Part shown: one piece after another, positions 4,560 through 12,312 of the stretch
Position numbering within the stretch: position 1 is the stretch's first letter
How the letters are laid out: each line of letters starts with the position of its first letter
From: a virus
DNA: 41,197 bases
Direction: 5' to 3' (one strand)
IMG/VR virus record: IMGVR_UViG_3300013103_000021
Span: 1-41,197 of that record
Position numbers and translations under genes: made by a program
Notes under the pieces: generated by a model
What the model saw: only the letters and a program-made list of their open reading frames with translations
The model's database searches: none
What the model was told of the DNA's origin: nothing

Positions 4560-6912
4560 TTTCTACATGCTGATTAAAAAACAGGCCCATAACATATTTC
4601 TTAGGCATCTTATCTTTGCTCTTCTTAAACTTTAGATGCACTTCGTGATTTCTGATTATAAACACGCTGGCTTTGCCTCCTGATATTAATTTTATCCTTG
4701 ATAATTCACTCATATACTGTGAAGCATCACGAGTCGAAGCTATCGACATTGTAGGCATCCCCATGGTAACAGAGAAAGGAATCATTATATTTTCACTTCT
4801 CAATCTCTTCATAAGCTCATTAGCTCTGTTCATACTAACCCCTTGGGTGTCTGCTATCGCCTCGCGCATGGTGCTTAGAGTTTGGCCATCAGAGTATAGA
4901 GCTCCCTGATGATTGCTTATGGAGTCGAGAAGATTCCCGTAGTCTATACCTTGACTTTTCTCAGCCACATATTTCACGTCAGGCATCACTGGAGATTCTA
5001 CATCGTTGATATGCTCGCTTACTTCGTAGTCCATGAGGAATCTAGTCAGAGCTCTTACTGAGTCTCTCTCGTATAGCCTCTCAACGATGTTACCTTCTTT
5101 GTCTTCTACCTCATTAAAGTTTCTTACGACTCTGCTATACACATCCTTTGGTAAAGCAGATAGCGAGCAAAAGATCGGTGCGAAGCGCCTGTTGCCCTCA
5201 CTCATATTGGTGAAGTCTGCCGTATTGGAATGAATCTCACTAAGGAAGTAGAATCGCATACGTACACTGTGGTTACAGTATAATAGTTTTATCTGACCAG
5301 CGGTCTCAGACATAAACAGCTTTATACCTTCTATTAATGCACTTCCTTGGTTATTATTCAGGCCAGAAACTACGGGCTCAGAATAGCAGACTAACATGGA
5401 ATTCATCGCATGTCTGTTTCTCCCGTCTAATATGTCCGCAGGTTTTATCTCAGTATATCCATTGGATGAGCCAGTCATTATACTGGCAAATATCTGAGCC
5501 TGTAATCCTTTGCCTAAGCGAAACTTCTCAGTAATCATTACGAATCCCCAATGAGGGCTCCATAAAGGTTCCTGTATTTTCTTGGCTCTCTGAGATAATA
5601 AGAGATGTAAGGTATCGTCATTCCCATTACACAACTGTCTCAATATACTGACAAAGTCTATGATCAATGGATGATCAATCCCGACAGGCTCCTCCCATGG
5701 GATGATCTCTGGTACGACGAAAGAATTACTGAACATCTTACCACTTTCCTCGTATACTCTAGCCCTGATTGGCTTGTGGCCTACCTCACCAGTAATTATC
5801 TTGTCTGGAGATTCACGCCAAGCTTCAGTAACCTTCACCACTGTTAAGTTACCAGACTTGGGATTGGTACGCTTTACATAGTAAGGGTAGCACGCATGAT
5901 AGCCCTCGAGGCTGGTGACTCGTGTGTTAGTATCAGAGTTATACATTTTCTGACCGTCAGACAGGAAGTGCAGATTCTCCATGAGGTACTTAAATACTTG
6001 CTCGCCTCTGGAATCTTCGCTCTCATTCTTTTTGTTATCCCTATCAACCTTTTCAAGGAGGTGCTCGAAGGTAATTTCGTCTCCCTCCCCGCCAGCAGCA
6101 AATTCATACATCACAAACTCGTCGTAAATTTCTTGGTTACCCCAGCCTCTCCTGGTACAGTAGCCTGAGATCAGCAACAGTATATTATCCCTCTCACCTT
6201 TCTTTACTATTGCTCCCTTTTTTATAACCTTTCCCTTCTTGCTTACTATATCCCTATAGAGTTCGAGCTTCTTTTCACCAAGCTTTTCTTTTTTCATCTC
6301 GGCATTTCTTTTAACATTTATTTCCGTAACATTCTTACTTTCATTCTTCTGGGGAAGCTCGTGATCGCACTTTGCTACAGGTAAATTCCTTATAACAACG
6401 TAGTGTCCGGGTTCCCAGTCTTCGCTATCTATGGATAGGTCAGGGCCTTGGACGTAGCCTCCAGTCCCTCTAATATCTATGGAACCTTCATCTCCTTTGT
6501 ATATGCTCCAGTTAGCCATGGTCTTAGTTTCGTACCCTGGATTATCGTAATACAAGTGGATACCACCTGACTTGGACCTTACAGTAAAGGTTGGATTAAG
6601 ACCTGCCTCATCCATAATTCTAAATGCTTGCTCAGGGTCAATCTCCTGGCCCTCAGGAGTCTTGATATCGATATCTACAATGGGATATGTTCTTCCTATG
6701 ACACCATATCCTTCGGGTTTCTTACCATAAAGCACGTCTGACCCTTTGTCCATATCATCATCACTGGAATCGTAATTTTGCCATCCGTGCGGCACTACTC
6801 TTTTGCCTTCATCATTCCAGTAAGCAGGGATTAAGTCTGCTTTAAGCCCTGGCAGCAAGTTTGTTATTAGTCTCTTACTTAGAGGTATATTATCTAGCTT
6901 TAAATTTCTCAT
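4534..6912 (-). CDS. Primase-polymerase / superfamily 3-type helicase
   Basis: Fusion of an archaeo-eukaryotic primase (prim-pol) domain and a D5/DUF5906-like helicase; such proteins open and prime the phage DNA. The primase domain covers about residues 15-180: metal-binding pair in IVDIDIK (D80, D82), SGGIHLYY (115-122) and the third acidic residue in SIDIRGTGGY (D146). A PriCT-like linker follows near 236-270. The helicase half has the phosphate loop TEKFRLGKGLQ (461-471), which is degenerate: the leading glycines are missing and Gly replaces the usual Ser/Thr after Lys468, a GKG form I associate with DUF5906 proteins. It is one of two leftward genes outside the virion block and has its own promoters in the divergent region upstream. 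Start: ATG at 6912. Confidence 0.9.
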   Translation of the reverse strand: MRNLKLDNIPLSKRLITNLLPGLKADLIPAYWNDEGKRVVPHGWQNYDSSDDDMDKGSDVLYGKKPEGYGVIGRTYPIVDIDIKTPEGQEIDPEQAFRIMDEAGLNPTFTVRSKSGGIHLYYDNPGYETKTMANWSIYKGDEGSIDIRGTGGYVQGPDLSIDSEDWEPGHYVVIRNLPVAKCDHELPQKNESKNVTEINVKRNAEMKKEKLGEKKLELYRDIVSKKGKVIKKGAIVKKGERDNILLLISGYCTRRGWGNQEIYDEFVMYEFAAGGEGDEITFEHLLEKVDRDNKKNESEDSRGEQVFKYLMENLHFLSDGQKMYNSDTNTRVTSLEGYHACYPYYVKRTNPKSGNLTVVKVTEAWRESPDKIITGEVGHKPIRARVYEESGKMFSNSFVVPEIIPWEEPVGIDHPLIIDFVSILRQLCNGNDDTLHLLLSQRAKKIQEPLWSPHWGFVMITEKFRLGKGLQAQIFASIMTGSSNGYTEIKPADILDGRNRHAMNSMLVCYSEPVVSGLNNNQGSALIEGIKLFMSETAGQIKLLYCNHSVRMRFYFLSEIHSNTADFTNMSEGNRRFAPIFCSLSALPKDVYSRVVRNFNEVEDKEGNIVERLYERDSVRALTRFLMDYEVSEHINDVESPVMPDVKYVAEKSQGIDYGNLLDSISNHQGALYSDGQTLSTMREAIADTQGVSMNRANELMKRLRSENIMIPFSVTMGMPTMSIASTRDASQYMSELSRIKLISGGKASVFIIRNHEVHLKFKKSKDKMPKKYVMGLFFNQHVENEEYKDPK

Positions 6913-7024
6913 CTTATTCTCTCATAGTAGTTAGTTAGTCTCATCATGGGAGACGCCATTACTAGTTTAGGTATGTTTCATAAGCTCTCCTCGTTCTTGT
7001 TATGATAGTTCCATAGAGCACATT

Positions 7025-7053
7025 ATTATAGACTGTTATTTTAGTCACGTAAA
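7025..7053 (-). promoter_or_regulatory. Leftward promoter of the primase gene, proximal
   Basis: Read on the minus strand: -35 TTTACG (7053-7048), 17-nt spacer, -10 TATAAT (7030-7025). The -35 is preceded by GGGG, as in the rightward promoter at 12257. It lies about 110 bases upstream of the primase ATG. Confidence 0.75.
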
Positions 7054-7104
7054 CCCCTTTGGTGTAAAATAATAAAAGTAATTTTTGCTCTCTTATACAC
7101 ACGT

Positions 7105-7133
7105 ATTATATCACATAATTACGCAAGTTAAAA
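7105..7133 (-). promoter_or_regulatory. Leftward promoter of the primase gene, distal
   Basis: Read on the minus strand: -35-like TTTTAA (7133-7128) in the context AGGTGTTTTAAC, 17-nt spacer, -10 TATAAT (7110-7105). It lies back to back with the rightward promoter starting at 7163. Confidence 0.6.
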
Positions 7134-7162
7134 CACCTGATAAAAATATATTTAAACAGGTG

Positions 7163-7191
7163 TTTACAAGGAATTTTTAATACGATATAAT
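7163..7191 (+). promoter_or_regulatory. Sigma70-type promoter of the replication block
   Basis: -35 TTTACA (7163-7168), 17-nt spacer, -10 TATAAT (7186-7191), same GGTGTTTACAAGG context as the promoter at 1848. The next gene starts at 7227. Confidence 0.85.
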
Positions 7192-7226
7192 GTATATTCA
7201 AATTGAGAAATAAAGGAAGGACAAAA

Positions 7227-7460
7227 ATGACGCAAGATATAATTACAAATCCACCGCTTGAAGAAGTACTGATTAGAGCTCAGAATGCTGTACTGGTTCG
7301 TAGACCAATCATGGATTACGAGAAAATAATCGAGCTGTTAATAAACGAGAAAGGCTACAGCCTTAACCAGGTAGCAGCGTGGCTCGTGGATAATGGCTGC
7401 GGGCGCTACTCTCCTAGCTCCATAAGTAAAGTAAAGACTGGTAACTATGGTGGCGCATAG
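7227..7460 (+). CDS. Small protein with possible helix-turn-helix (77 aa)
   Basis: ATG at 7227 after GGAAGG; a TTG at 7203 in the same frame lacks a ribosome site. The second half (EKGYSLNQVAAWLVDNGC then YSPSSISKVKTG) looks like a helix-turn-helix: a Ser-Leu-x-Gln-Val-Ala turn helix followed by a Ser-rich recognition helix. As the first gene after a strong promoter and next to the divergent control region, a small regulator is plausible. The fold is inferred by eye, and no catalytic motif is present. The end overlaps the next start by 14 bases. Confidence 0.6.
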   Translation: MTQDIITNPPLEEVLIRAQNAVLVRRPIMDYEKIIELLINEKGYSLNQVAAWLVDNGCGRYSPSSISKVKTGNYGGA

Positions 7461-7677
7461 AACTTTCGTAACTTTTGGCCAGGACCACACCCATGAAATT
7501 GATGGTGTGATATTTGACAAGGACTGCATTGCAGTCATAACTGGAGATTCGTACAAAGAGAATCGAGATACTGCCTTCAGAATATTCGGGCCTAAGTTTT
7601 GCTTCGAGTATCCAGAGGATAGGTTTGATGATGAGGATATGCACTATTACCCGAGAGGATATATTCCAGTTAATTAA
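7447..7677 (+). CDS. Conserved phage protein of unknown function (76 aa)
   Basis: ATG at 7447, overlapping the previous gene. The sequence pattern (RTFVTFGQDHTHEI, FDKDCIAVI, FGPKFCFEYPE, YPRGYIPVN) belongs to a small family I recognise from many phages and some prophages. No activity is known to me. It likely folds as a compact alpha/beta protein. It sits just upstream of the DNA polymerase promoter, as similar genes often do near replication genes. Confidence 0.75.
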   Translation: MVAHRTFVTFGQDHTHEIDGVIFDKDCIAVITGDSYKENRDTAFRIFGPKFCFEYPEDRFDDEDMHYYPRGYIPVN

Positions 7678-7693
7678 CCGGAGAAAATAGTTG

Positions 7694-7733
7694 TTTACTT
7701 TGGACATTAGTTGTGATATGATTAGTGTCCAAA
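7694..7733 (+). promoter_or_regulatory. DNA polymerase promoter with operator-like inverted repeat
   Basis: -35 TTTACT (7694-7699), 17-nt spacer, -10 TATGAT (7717-7722). An inverted repeat spans it: TTTGGACA (7699-7706) and TGTCCAAA (7726-7733), with two further matching bases inside. The arms cover the end of the -35 element and the likely start site, the classic position for a repressor operator. The repressor is unknown; the possible helix-turn-helix product at 7227 is one candidate. Confidence 0.7.
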
Positions 7734-7750
7734 TTTAATTGGAGAGAAAT

Positions 7751-9535
7751 ATGACAAAGTATGCAATTGATACGGAGACCGGACCGTTCGATCCAACAGT
7801 AAAACAGACGAACGCCTGGGCCCTAGAGCCTTACCGCGAAGAGTTTTATGTCAAATTAGTATGCGCAGTTGGAAAAGATGGTACGAAGGTAGTATCAGAC
7901 AGTGCAGAAATAACTGTAGAAACAATCAAGAATCTCAAAGAACCTGTAGTCTATTGTCACAATGCGATATTCGATATCTCAGTCCTAATCCGTAACGTAG
8001 GTTACGATACCATAAAACATATCATCTTCAGAGACACTGGCATCCTAGCCAAGTGGTTAAACAATTCCCAGAGAGACGAACACTTCCAATACTCGTTACG
8101 CAACTGTATAGAGCGCTGGCTTCCAGATCATCCTGAGACCGCTGAATTCCTCGGAATGAAGGATAATATGGAAGACTCCGACGAGTACTGGCTTACTCGA
8201 GTTATTGCTGATACAGAGTTAACCTTGGAGCTCGCATGTGAGCTTGAGAAGCTCTTACCAAGGGAGCAAGCCAAAGGATTCATAACTGAGTGCAAAGCCT
8301 TACTTCCATTGGCTGTAGGGTACATGCAGGGTATCCTCGTGGACCATGATGTAGTTGACGAGATGAAAGTAGTCTATGGGGCTAAGATCGCCAGAGCGCT
8401 TCGTGAGGCTGACCTCAGCGAATCTATTGTGAGCTCTCCATCTAAGTTAGCGTATCAGCTATTCACACTCTGGGGCTTGGCGCCTGAAGGCTTGACCCCG
8501 AAAGGTAAACCCTCTACGAGTGCATCTAATCTCAAGCTTATAGCTATCAAGTCAGGTGATCCTCGTTTGCTTAAACTTATGGAAGCGAAAAAAGCTATCA
8601 CCGTAAGGAATAAGTATATCCAGGGATTTATGAAGGCTAAGGACTATCTTGGCACTAACACCATGCACTCGCCTCCTCGTTTGTTTAACTCATACACTGG
8701 TAGAATGACGTATACCAGTAAGATGATGAAGAAATACCAGGTAGGAATCGCTCTGCACCAGCTCCCACGAAAGGACAAAGATGTTAAGCGAGCGATGGTC
8801 GCACCTCCTGGTTACAAGTTCTTCTATGCGGATTACTCTGCTCAGGAAATGAGACTCATGGCCCAGGCCAGTGAGGATAGGGCTATGCTAGACGCGTTCC
8901 ATAATGGAATGGACCTCCACAGCCTCACGACAGAGAATATTTATGGTACTCCATACGATTCCATAATAGAAGGGAAGGAGACTGACGAAGAAATCATAGA
9001 CCAGAGGAACTGTGGAAAGCTGACTAATCTATCCAGTCAGTACCGCATCGGGGCGAAGAGCTTACAGACTAAATTCTTTGAGCAGTATGACAAGATCGTT
9101 AACTTACGAGAGTCCACGCACTACCTGAACTCCTATAAGAAGACGTATCCCGGCATACCACGCTACTGGGATAAGGCTATCGGCATGGCGCGTCGCAACG
9201 GGTTCTCTCATTCCCTTATGGATAGACGGTTCTATATTCACAAGCTTGACTGGTCAGGTGAATCTTCTTCGATCAACCAGCCAATTCAAGGTAGTGGTGC
9301 TGACCTGACAGTGATAGCAATTGGTGAGGTCCATGAGAGATTCCCGTCTAACATCTTCCAGATAACTGTCCATGACAGCTTGTGCTGGTTGATGCCAGAG
9401 GATGACGACCCTCTAATCATGAAGGAATTTCTTAACTCCATTGATTACTCCAAGTATACCAGGCAGAAGCTTTTACTAGCATTCCCTCTGGACTGTGCTG
9501 TAGGCCCGAATTTAGCTGACCTGACTCCCATATAG
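7751..9535 (+). CDS. polA: Family A DNA polymerase with 3'-5' exonuclease
   Basis: Replicative DNA polymerase of the Pol I family, 594 residues from the ATG at 7751 (GGAGAG upstream; a TTG at 7739 overlaps that site). The exonuclease domain is N-terminal: DTE (D7, E9), NAIFD near 70-74 and an acidic third motif in RVIADTE. Polymerase motif A is DYSAQEMR (D361). Motif B runs R419, K423, L427, Y431, so the position of E. coli Phe762 is Leu, and Arg replaces the usual Gly after the Tyr. Motif C is HDS (541-543) instead of the common HDE. No 5' nuclease domain is present, as usual in phages. It heads a tightly packed rightward set, and its stop overlaps the next GTG. Confidence 0.95.
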   Translation: MTKYAIDTETGPFDPTVKQTNAWALEPYREEFYVKLVCAVGKDGTKVVSDSAEITVETIKNLKEPVVYCHNAIFDISVLIRNVGYDTIKHIIFRDTGILAKWLNNSQRDEHFQYSLRNCIERWLPDHPETAEFLGMKDNMEDSDEYWLTRVIADTELTLELACELEKLLPREQAKGFITECKALLPLAVGYMQGILVDHDVVDEMKVVYGAKIARALREADLSESIVSSPSKLAYQLFTLWGLAPEGLTPKGKPSTSASNLKLIAIKSGDPRLLKLMEAKKAITVRNKYIQGFMKAKDYLGTNTMHSPPRLFNSYTGRMTYTSKMMKKYQVGIALHQLPRKDKDVKRAMVAPPGYKFFYADYSAQEMRLMAQASEDRAMLDAFHNGMDLHSLTTENIYGTPYDSIIEGKETDEEIIDQRNCGKLTNLSSQYRIGAKSLQTKFFEQYDKIVNLRESTHYLNSYKKTYPGIPRYWDKAIGMARRNGFSHSLMDRRFYIHKLDWSGESSSINQPIQGSGADLTVIAIGEVHERFPSNIFQITVHDSLCWLMPEDDDPLIMKEFLNSIDYSKYTRQKLLLAFPLDCAVGPNLADLTPI

Positions 9536-9684
9536 TGTGGAGGCTCTGGTGCAAAGCGATTGGTAGTAAGGACAATCTAACAGATAGAGAAGCGGATAGG
9601 GTGGCGATGATACGTACTGCCCTAGTTTCCATTAACGTAGTATGTGCTTTGGTGATAATAGCTTATGACATCTTTCACTGGTAA
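9535..9684 (+). CDS. Small single-pass membrane protein (49 aa)
   Basis: Starts with GTG at 9535, sharing its G with the polymerase stop (TAGTG). The N-terminal half is polar and begins MWRLWCKAIGSKD; the C-terminal half (about residues 24-44) is a hydrophobic membrane segment ending DIFHW. I recognise the MWxLWCxALG start and HW end from a conserved small phage protein usually beside replication genes, with unknown function; a membrane anchor for the replication complex has not been shown. It overlaps the next gene by 20 bases. Confidence 0.75.
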   Translation: MWRLWCKAIGSKDNLTDREADRVAMIRTALVSINVVCALVIIAYDIFHW

Positions 9685-9937
9685 TCACGGATTTATAGGA
9701 AAGGAATCTGCTTTACAAGTAACCATTGAGTTAAATAGAAGAATAGAGAGAATAAATGATTTAGAGATGCAGATTGAGGAACAGAAGGTTCTGTGTGGTG
9801 ATACACTCATAGCTCTTAAGAAGAGATTCAGGCGAGGGTATTACCTTCCATGGATTAAGCAAAACGTAAATGCCAGTGTTAGTACCTGTAATAAATATGT
9901 TCGACTAACTAAGGAAGACGAAGATGAGCAAAACTGA
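9665..9937 (+). CDS. DUF3102-like small protein (90 aa)
   Basis: ATG at 9665. Residues about 20-45 form a Glu/Leu-rich helix or coiled coil; the second half (LKKRFRRGYYLPWIKQNV...CNKYVRL) resembles DUF3102-type proteins, which share a Gly-x-x-x-Pro-Trp-Ile pattern and a helix-turn-helix-like end. It is very basic in the middle, which would suit DNA binding. It overlaps the nuclease gene downstream by 14 bases, so it belongs to the recombination cassette. Function unproven. Confidence 0.55.
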   Translation: MTSFTGNHGFIGKESALQVTIELNRRIERINDLEMQIEEQKVLCGDTLIALKKRFRRGYYLPWIKQNVNASVSTCNKYVRLTKEDEDEQN

Positions 9938-10616
9938 TATAGCACTATCCTGGTCACGGCTATCTAACTACCGCCAGTGTCCTGATCAATTCGCTGCCAA
10001 GTATATCCGTAAGGATTATCCTGACGAGGGAGACAATCCCGCATTTGTGAAAGGCACGAAGATACACACGCAGCTCGAAGAATATATACTGTTCATGAAG
10101 GGCGAGAAGAAAAAGCCTGTCATGGGAGCTATATCCAGGGGCGTAGTACCCTTGATTAACTGGTACTTCAGTGCCTATGGGGCTGATTCCATATTTGCAG
10201 AGCAACAGTTGGCTCTTGATCATAAATGGAAAGAGACCTCTTGGTTTGGTAAGCCTAAGGATGTGAAGTTTCGTGGTATCATCGATATGGTGATCTTCGA
10301 GACTCCAGAAGTAATGACGGTCATCGATTTCAAGTCTGGTAAGTTTAGAGCATACGACGAGGAGTTTGGCCAGCTCCATATGACTGCTGCCTATCTCTTC
10401 GAGCTATACCCTGAAATACAGACAGTTAAGTCTCTCTACTTGTTTGTTGAGCATAAGAGAAAGATTGAGGTAATCTTCGAGCGAGCCGACCATAAGAAGA
10501 CAAAGGCCAGATTTGACCTTGAGTACATCGAGGTTAACGAGGATGAAGAGTTCGCTCCTAAGAAAAACAAGTTTTGTTTCTTTTGCCTGATTAAGGAAGA
10601 CTGCAAATATGGCTAG
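9924..10616 (+). CDS. Cas4/RecB-family PD-(D/E)XK exonuclease with Fe-S signature
   Basis: 230-residue nuclease of the PD-(D/E)XK superfamily. Visible elements: GTKIH (His near 48) matching the GxxxH motif, a Glu in FAEQQLAL, the GIIDMV Asp, VIDFKSGK (the D-x-K core) and the QLHMTAAYL helix. Cys19 (NYRQCPDQF) with Cys218, Cys221 and Cys227 (CFFC...C) reproduces the four-Cys arrangement of Cas4/AddB iron-sulphur clusters. In phages such enzymes process ends for recombination and DNA maturation. It overlaps the VRR-NUC gene by 8 bases. A CRISPR role is unlikely because no other cas gene or array is present. Confidence 0.9.
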   Translation: MSKTDIALSWSRLSNYRQCPDQFAAKYIRKDYPDEGDNPAFVKGTKIHTQLEEYILFMKGEKKKPVMGAISRGVVPLINWYFSAYGADSIFAEQQLALDHKWKETSWFGKPKDVKFRGIIDMVIFETPEVMTVIDFKSGKFRAYDEEFGQLHMTAAYLFELYPEIQTVKSLYLFVEHKRKIEVIFERADHKKTKARFDLEYIEVNEDEEFAPKKNKFCFFCLIKEDCKYG

Positions 10617-10911
10617 CTTGAAAGAGTCAGAAGTTCAGACTCTCTTACTTCGGAGACTCAGGGATGAGTTTCCAGGCATTTATGTCAGGAAGATCCATCA
10701 GACACAGTTCAGTCATAATGGAATACCTGATTTAGTGGGCTGTCTGAATGGTATGTTCTTCGCCATAGAAGTAAAGAAGAGAGGCGGTAAGCTCTCCGCG
10801 CTACAGCAAAGAGAGCTAGACTTTATACTTGAGTCAGATGGAATAGGCTTGATCTGTTGGGAAGAAGGTGATATAACGAGGGTAATTGATGACCTACGAA
10901 TTTATTTATAG
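10609..10911 (+). CDS. VRR-NUC domain nuclease
   Basis: 100 residues, the usual size for stand-alone phage VRR-NUC proteins, which are PD-(D/E)XK-fold nucleases (some resolve branched DNA). Visible: N-terminal Glu in KESEVQTLLL, the core GIPDLVGCLNG with the catalytic Asp, AIEVKK (E-x-K), the GGKLSALQQREL helix and a GIGLICWEEGD strand. The ATG at 10609 lies inside the end of the Cas4-like gene, and its own end overlaps the helicase start, so three nuclease and helicase genes are coupled. Confidence 0.9.
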   Translation: MASLKESEVQTLLLRRLRDEFPGIYVRKIHQTQFSHNGIPDLVGCLNGMFFAIEVKKRGGKLSALQQRELDFILESDGIGLICWEEGDITRVIDDLRIYL

Positions 10912-12226
10912 AGATCCATACAAACATCAGTATGCCGTAATTAACTTCATGCTCCAAAATAAGAAGGGATATAACTTCTCGGGCATGGGGTCTGGTAAGA
11001 CTGCAGCATCCTTGTGGGCCACTGACATCCTTATGGAGGAGGGTAAAATAAAGAAGACCCTTATCTTGTGCCCACTTTCCATTATGCATTCAGTATGGGT
11101 CGAGGAGATTAAAGAGACAGTTCCCAATCGAGGCTATTCTATAGTCCATGGAACTCGTCCAGAAAGATTACGTGCGTTAGCTAAGGATGCTAGCTATTAT
11201 ATCAGTAACCATGATGCTGTTCGTACATATGGAGCTGAGTTCCTCAAGGCTAACTTTGACGTGATTATTATTGATGAGGTCGATGCTTATAAGAACCACA
11301 AGTCCAAGAGGTCTATCCAAGCGCAGAAGATATGCGATAAGGCCAAGGCTACCTACGGGCTTACTGGCACGCCTCTAGCTAACTCACCAGAGGATGCATT
11401 TGGAATCGGCAAGTGCGTGAACCCGTCTGGATTACCAGTAAAATATATCACCAGGTGGAGGCAAATGACTTTAGTTCAGATAGCTCCATTCATATTCGAA
11501 CCCCGACTCGACTGTGCTAAAGTGATTCACGCTGCTCTGCAGCCAGCTATAGCCTTCAAGCTAGAAGATTGTGTTGACCTTCCAGATATCTCCTATCGCA
11601 CCATGGAATTCGACATGGAGCCCAAGCAAAAGAAGTATTACGATAAGGTGAGGAAGGACCAGCTTGCAGAGTTCGGCGAAGGTACCATTGTTGCACAAAC
11701 TGCTGCCATAAAAGCCAACAAGCTTCTTCAGATATCTGCTGGCGCTGTGTATGATGAAGACGGCAACGTAATCATCATGGGGATAAAAGACAAGATCGAC
11801 TCTATTGAAAATATCGCTAGGCAAGTAGGTCAGGTGATAGTATTCTCCCAGTTCGTAAAAGTCGCAGATCATCTCGGCGAGCAGGTAAAAGACAGTCGCG
11901 TCATTTATGGAAAGACTCCCCGCAAGCAGCGAGATCAGATACTGGCAGATTTTAAAGCTAGCAGATTCTCTGTGCTTATCGCTCAGCCGAGAATCTTATC
12001 CCATGGAGTGAACATGCAGTTTTGCAGTACCATAATATTCTTTGGTCCGATCTTGGGCAACGCGTATTACCGGCAGGCGATTGGACGGATTAGAAGGTCT
12101 GGGCAGAAAAAGAAACAGCTGATTATAAACTTTTCATGTACCAAAGTTGAGAAGAAGTTATATAAGGCCTTAGAAACGAAGGAGATTACTTCTCAGGAAG
12201 TTCTCGAGCTTTATTATAATGAATAG
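10889..12226 (+). CDS. SNF2-type superfamily 2 helicase
   Basis: 445 residues from the ATG at 10889 (GAGGG upstream). Motifs in order: Q-like KHQYAV (12-17), Walker A GMGSGKT (32-38), motif Ia TLILCPLS, Walker B IIDEVDAYKN, motif III YGLTGTPL, a second RecA-like domain with VIVFSQF, and motif VI QAIGRIRRSGQ with the arginine finger. This is the pattern of DEAD/SNF2-like phage helicases that remodel recombination or replication intermediates. Coupled to the VRR-NUC and Cas4-like genes, which suggests joint action. The unit ends before a fresh promoter at 12257. Confidence 0.93.
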   Translation: MTYEFIYRDPYKHQYAVINFMLQNKKGYNFSGMGSGKTAASLWATDILMEEGKIKKTLILCPLSIMHSVWVEEIKETVPNRGYSIVHGTRPERLRALAKDASYYISNHDAVRTYGAEFLKANFDVIIIDEVDAYKNHKSKRSIQAQKICDKAKATYGLTGTPLANSPEDAFGIGKCVNPSGLPVKYITRWRQMTLVQIAPFIFEPRLDCAKVIHAALQPAIAFKLEDCVDLPDISYRTMEFDMEPKQKKYYDKVRKDQLAEFGEGTIVAQTAAIKANKLLQISAGAVYDEDGNVIIMGIKDKIDSIENIARQVGQVIVFSQFVKVADHLGEQVKDSRVIYGKTPRKQRDQILADFKASRFSVLIAQPRILSHGVNMQFCSTIIFFGPILGNAYYRQAIGRIRRSGQKKKQLIINFSCTKVEKKLYKALETKEITSQEVLELYYNE

Positions 12227-12256
12227 TAACCTTTGAAAAATAATTTTAAAAAGGGG

Positions 12257-12285
12257 TTTACAAGTAATTTTAAACGCGATATAAT
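12257..12285 (+). promoter_or_regulatory. Sigma70-type promoter within the replication block
   Basis: -35 TTTACA (12257-12262), 17-nt spacer, -10 TATAAT (12280-12285). The A/T-rich upstream tract and GGGGTTTACAAG context match the promoters at 1848 and 7163. The next gene starts at 12313. Confidence 0.85.
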
Positions 12286-12312
12286 GAATCATCAAATCAA
12301 GGATTAAATGAA

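Larger units (their letters stand above)
6913..7226. promoter_or_regulatory. Divergent control region
   Basis: 314 bases without a gene between the leftward primase and the rightward replication block. It contains two leftward promoters and one rightward promoter, listed separately, and long A/T-rich tracts. The words GGTGTTT and GGGGTTTAC recur at the -35 elements in both directions, hinting at a shared regulator. The ~110 bases closest to the primase show no obvious element. Confidence 0.7.

Noticed and set aside
9924-10616. Cas4 of a CRISPR system
   Set aside because: The protein has the Cas4-type fold and cysteines, but no array or other cas gene is present; stand-alone copies are common in phages.
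11495-11510. TTCGAACCCC, resembling a tRNA T-loop
   Set aside because: Lies inside the helicase gene, and no acceptor or anticodon stem can be formed around it.
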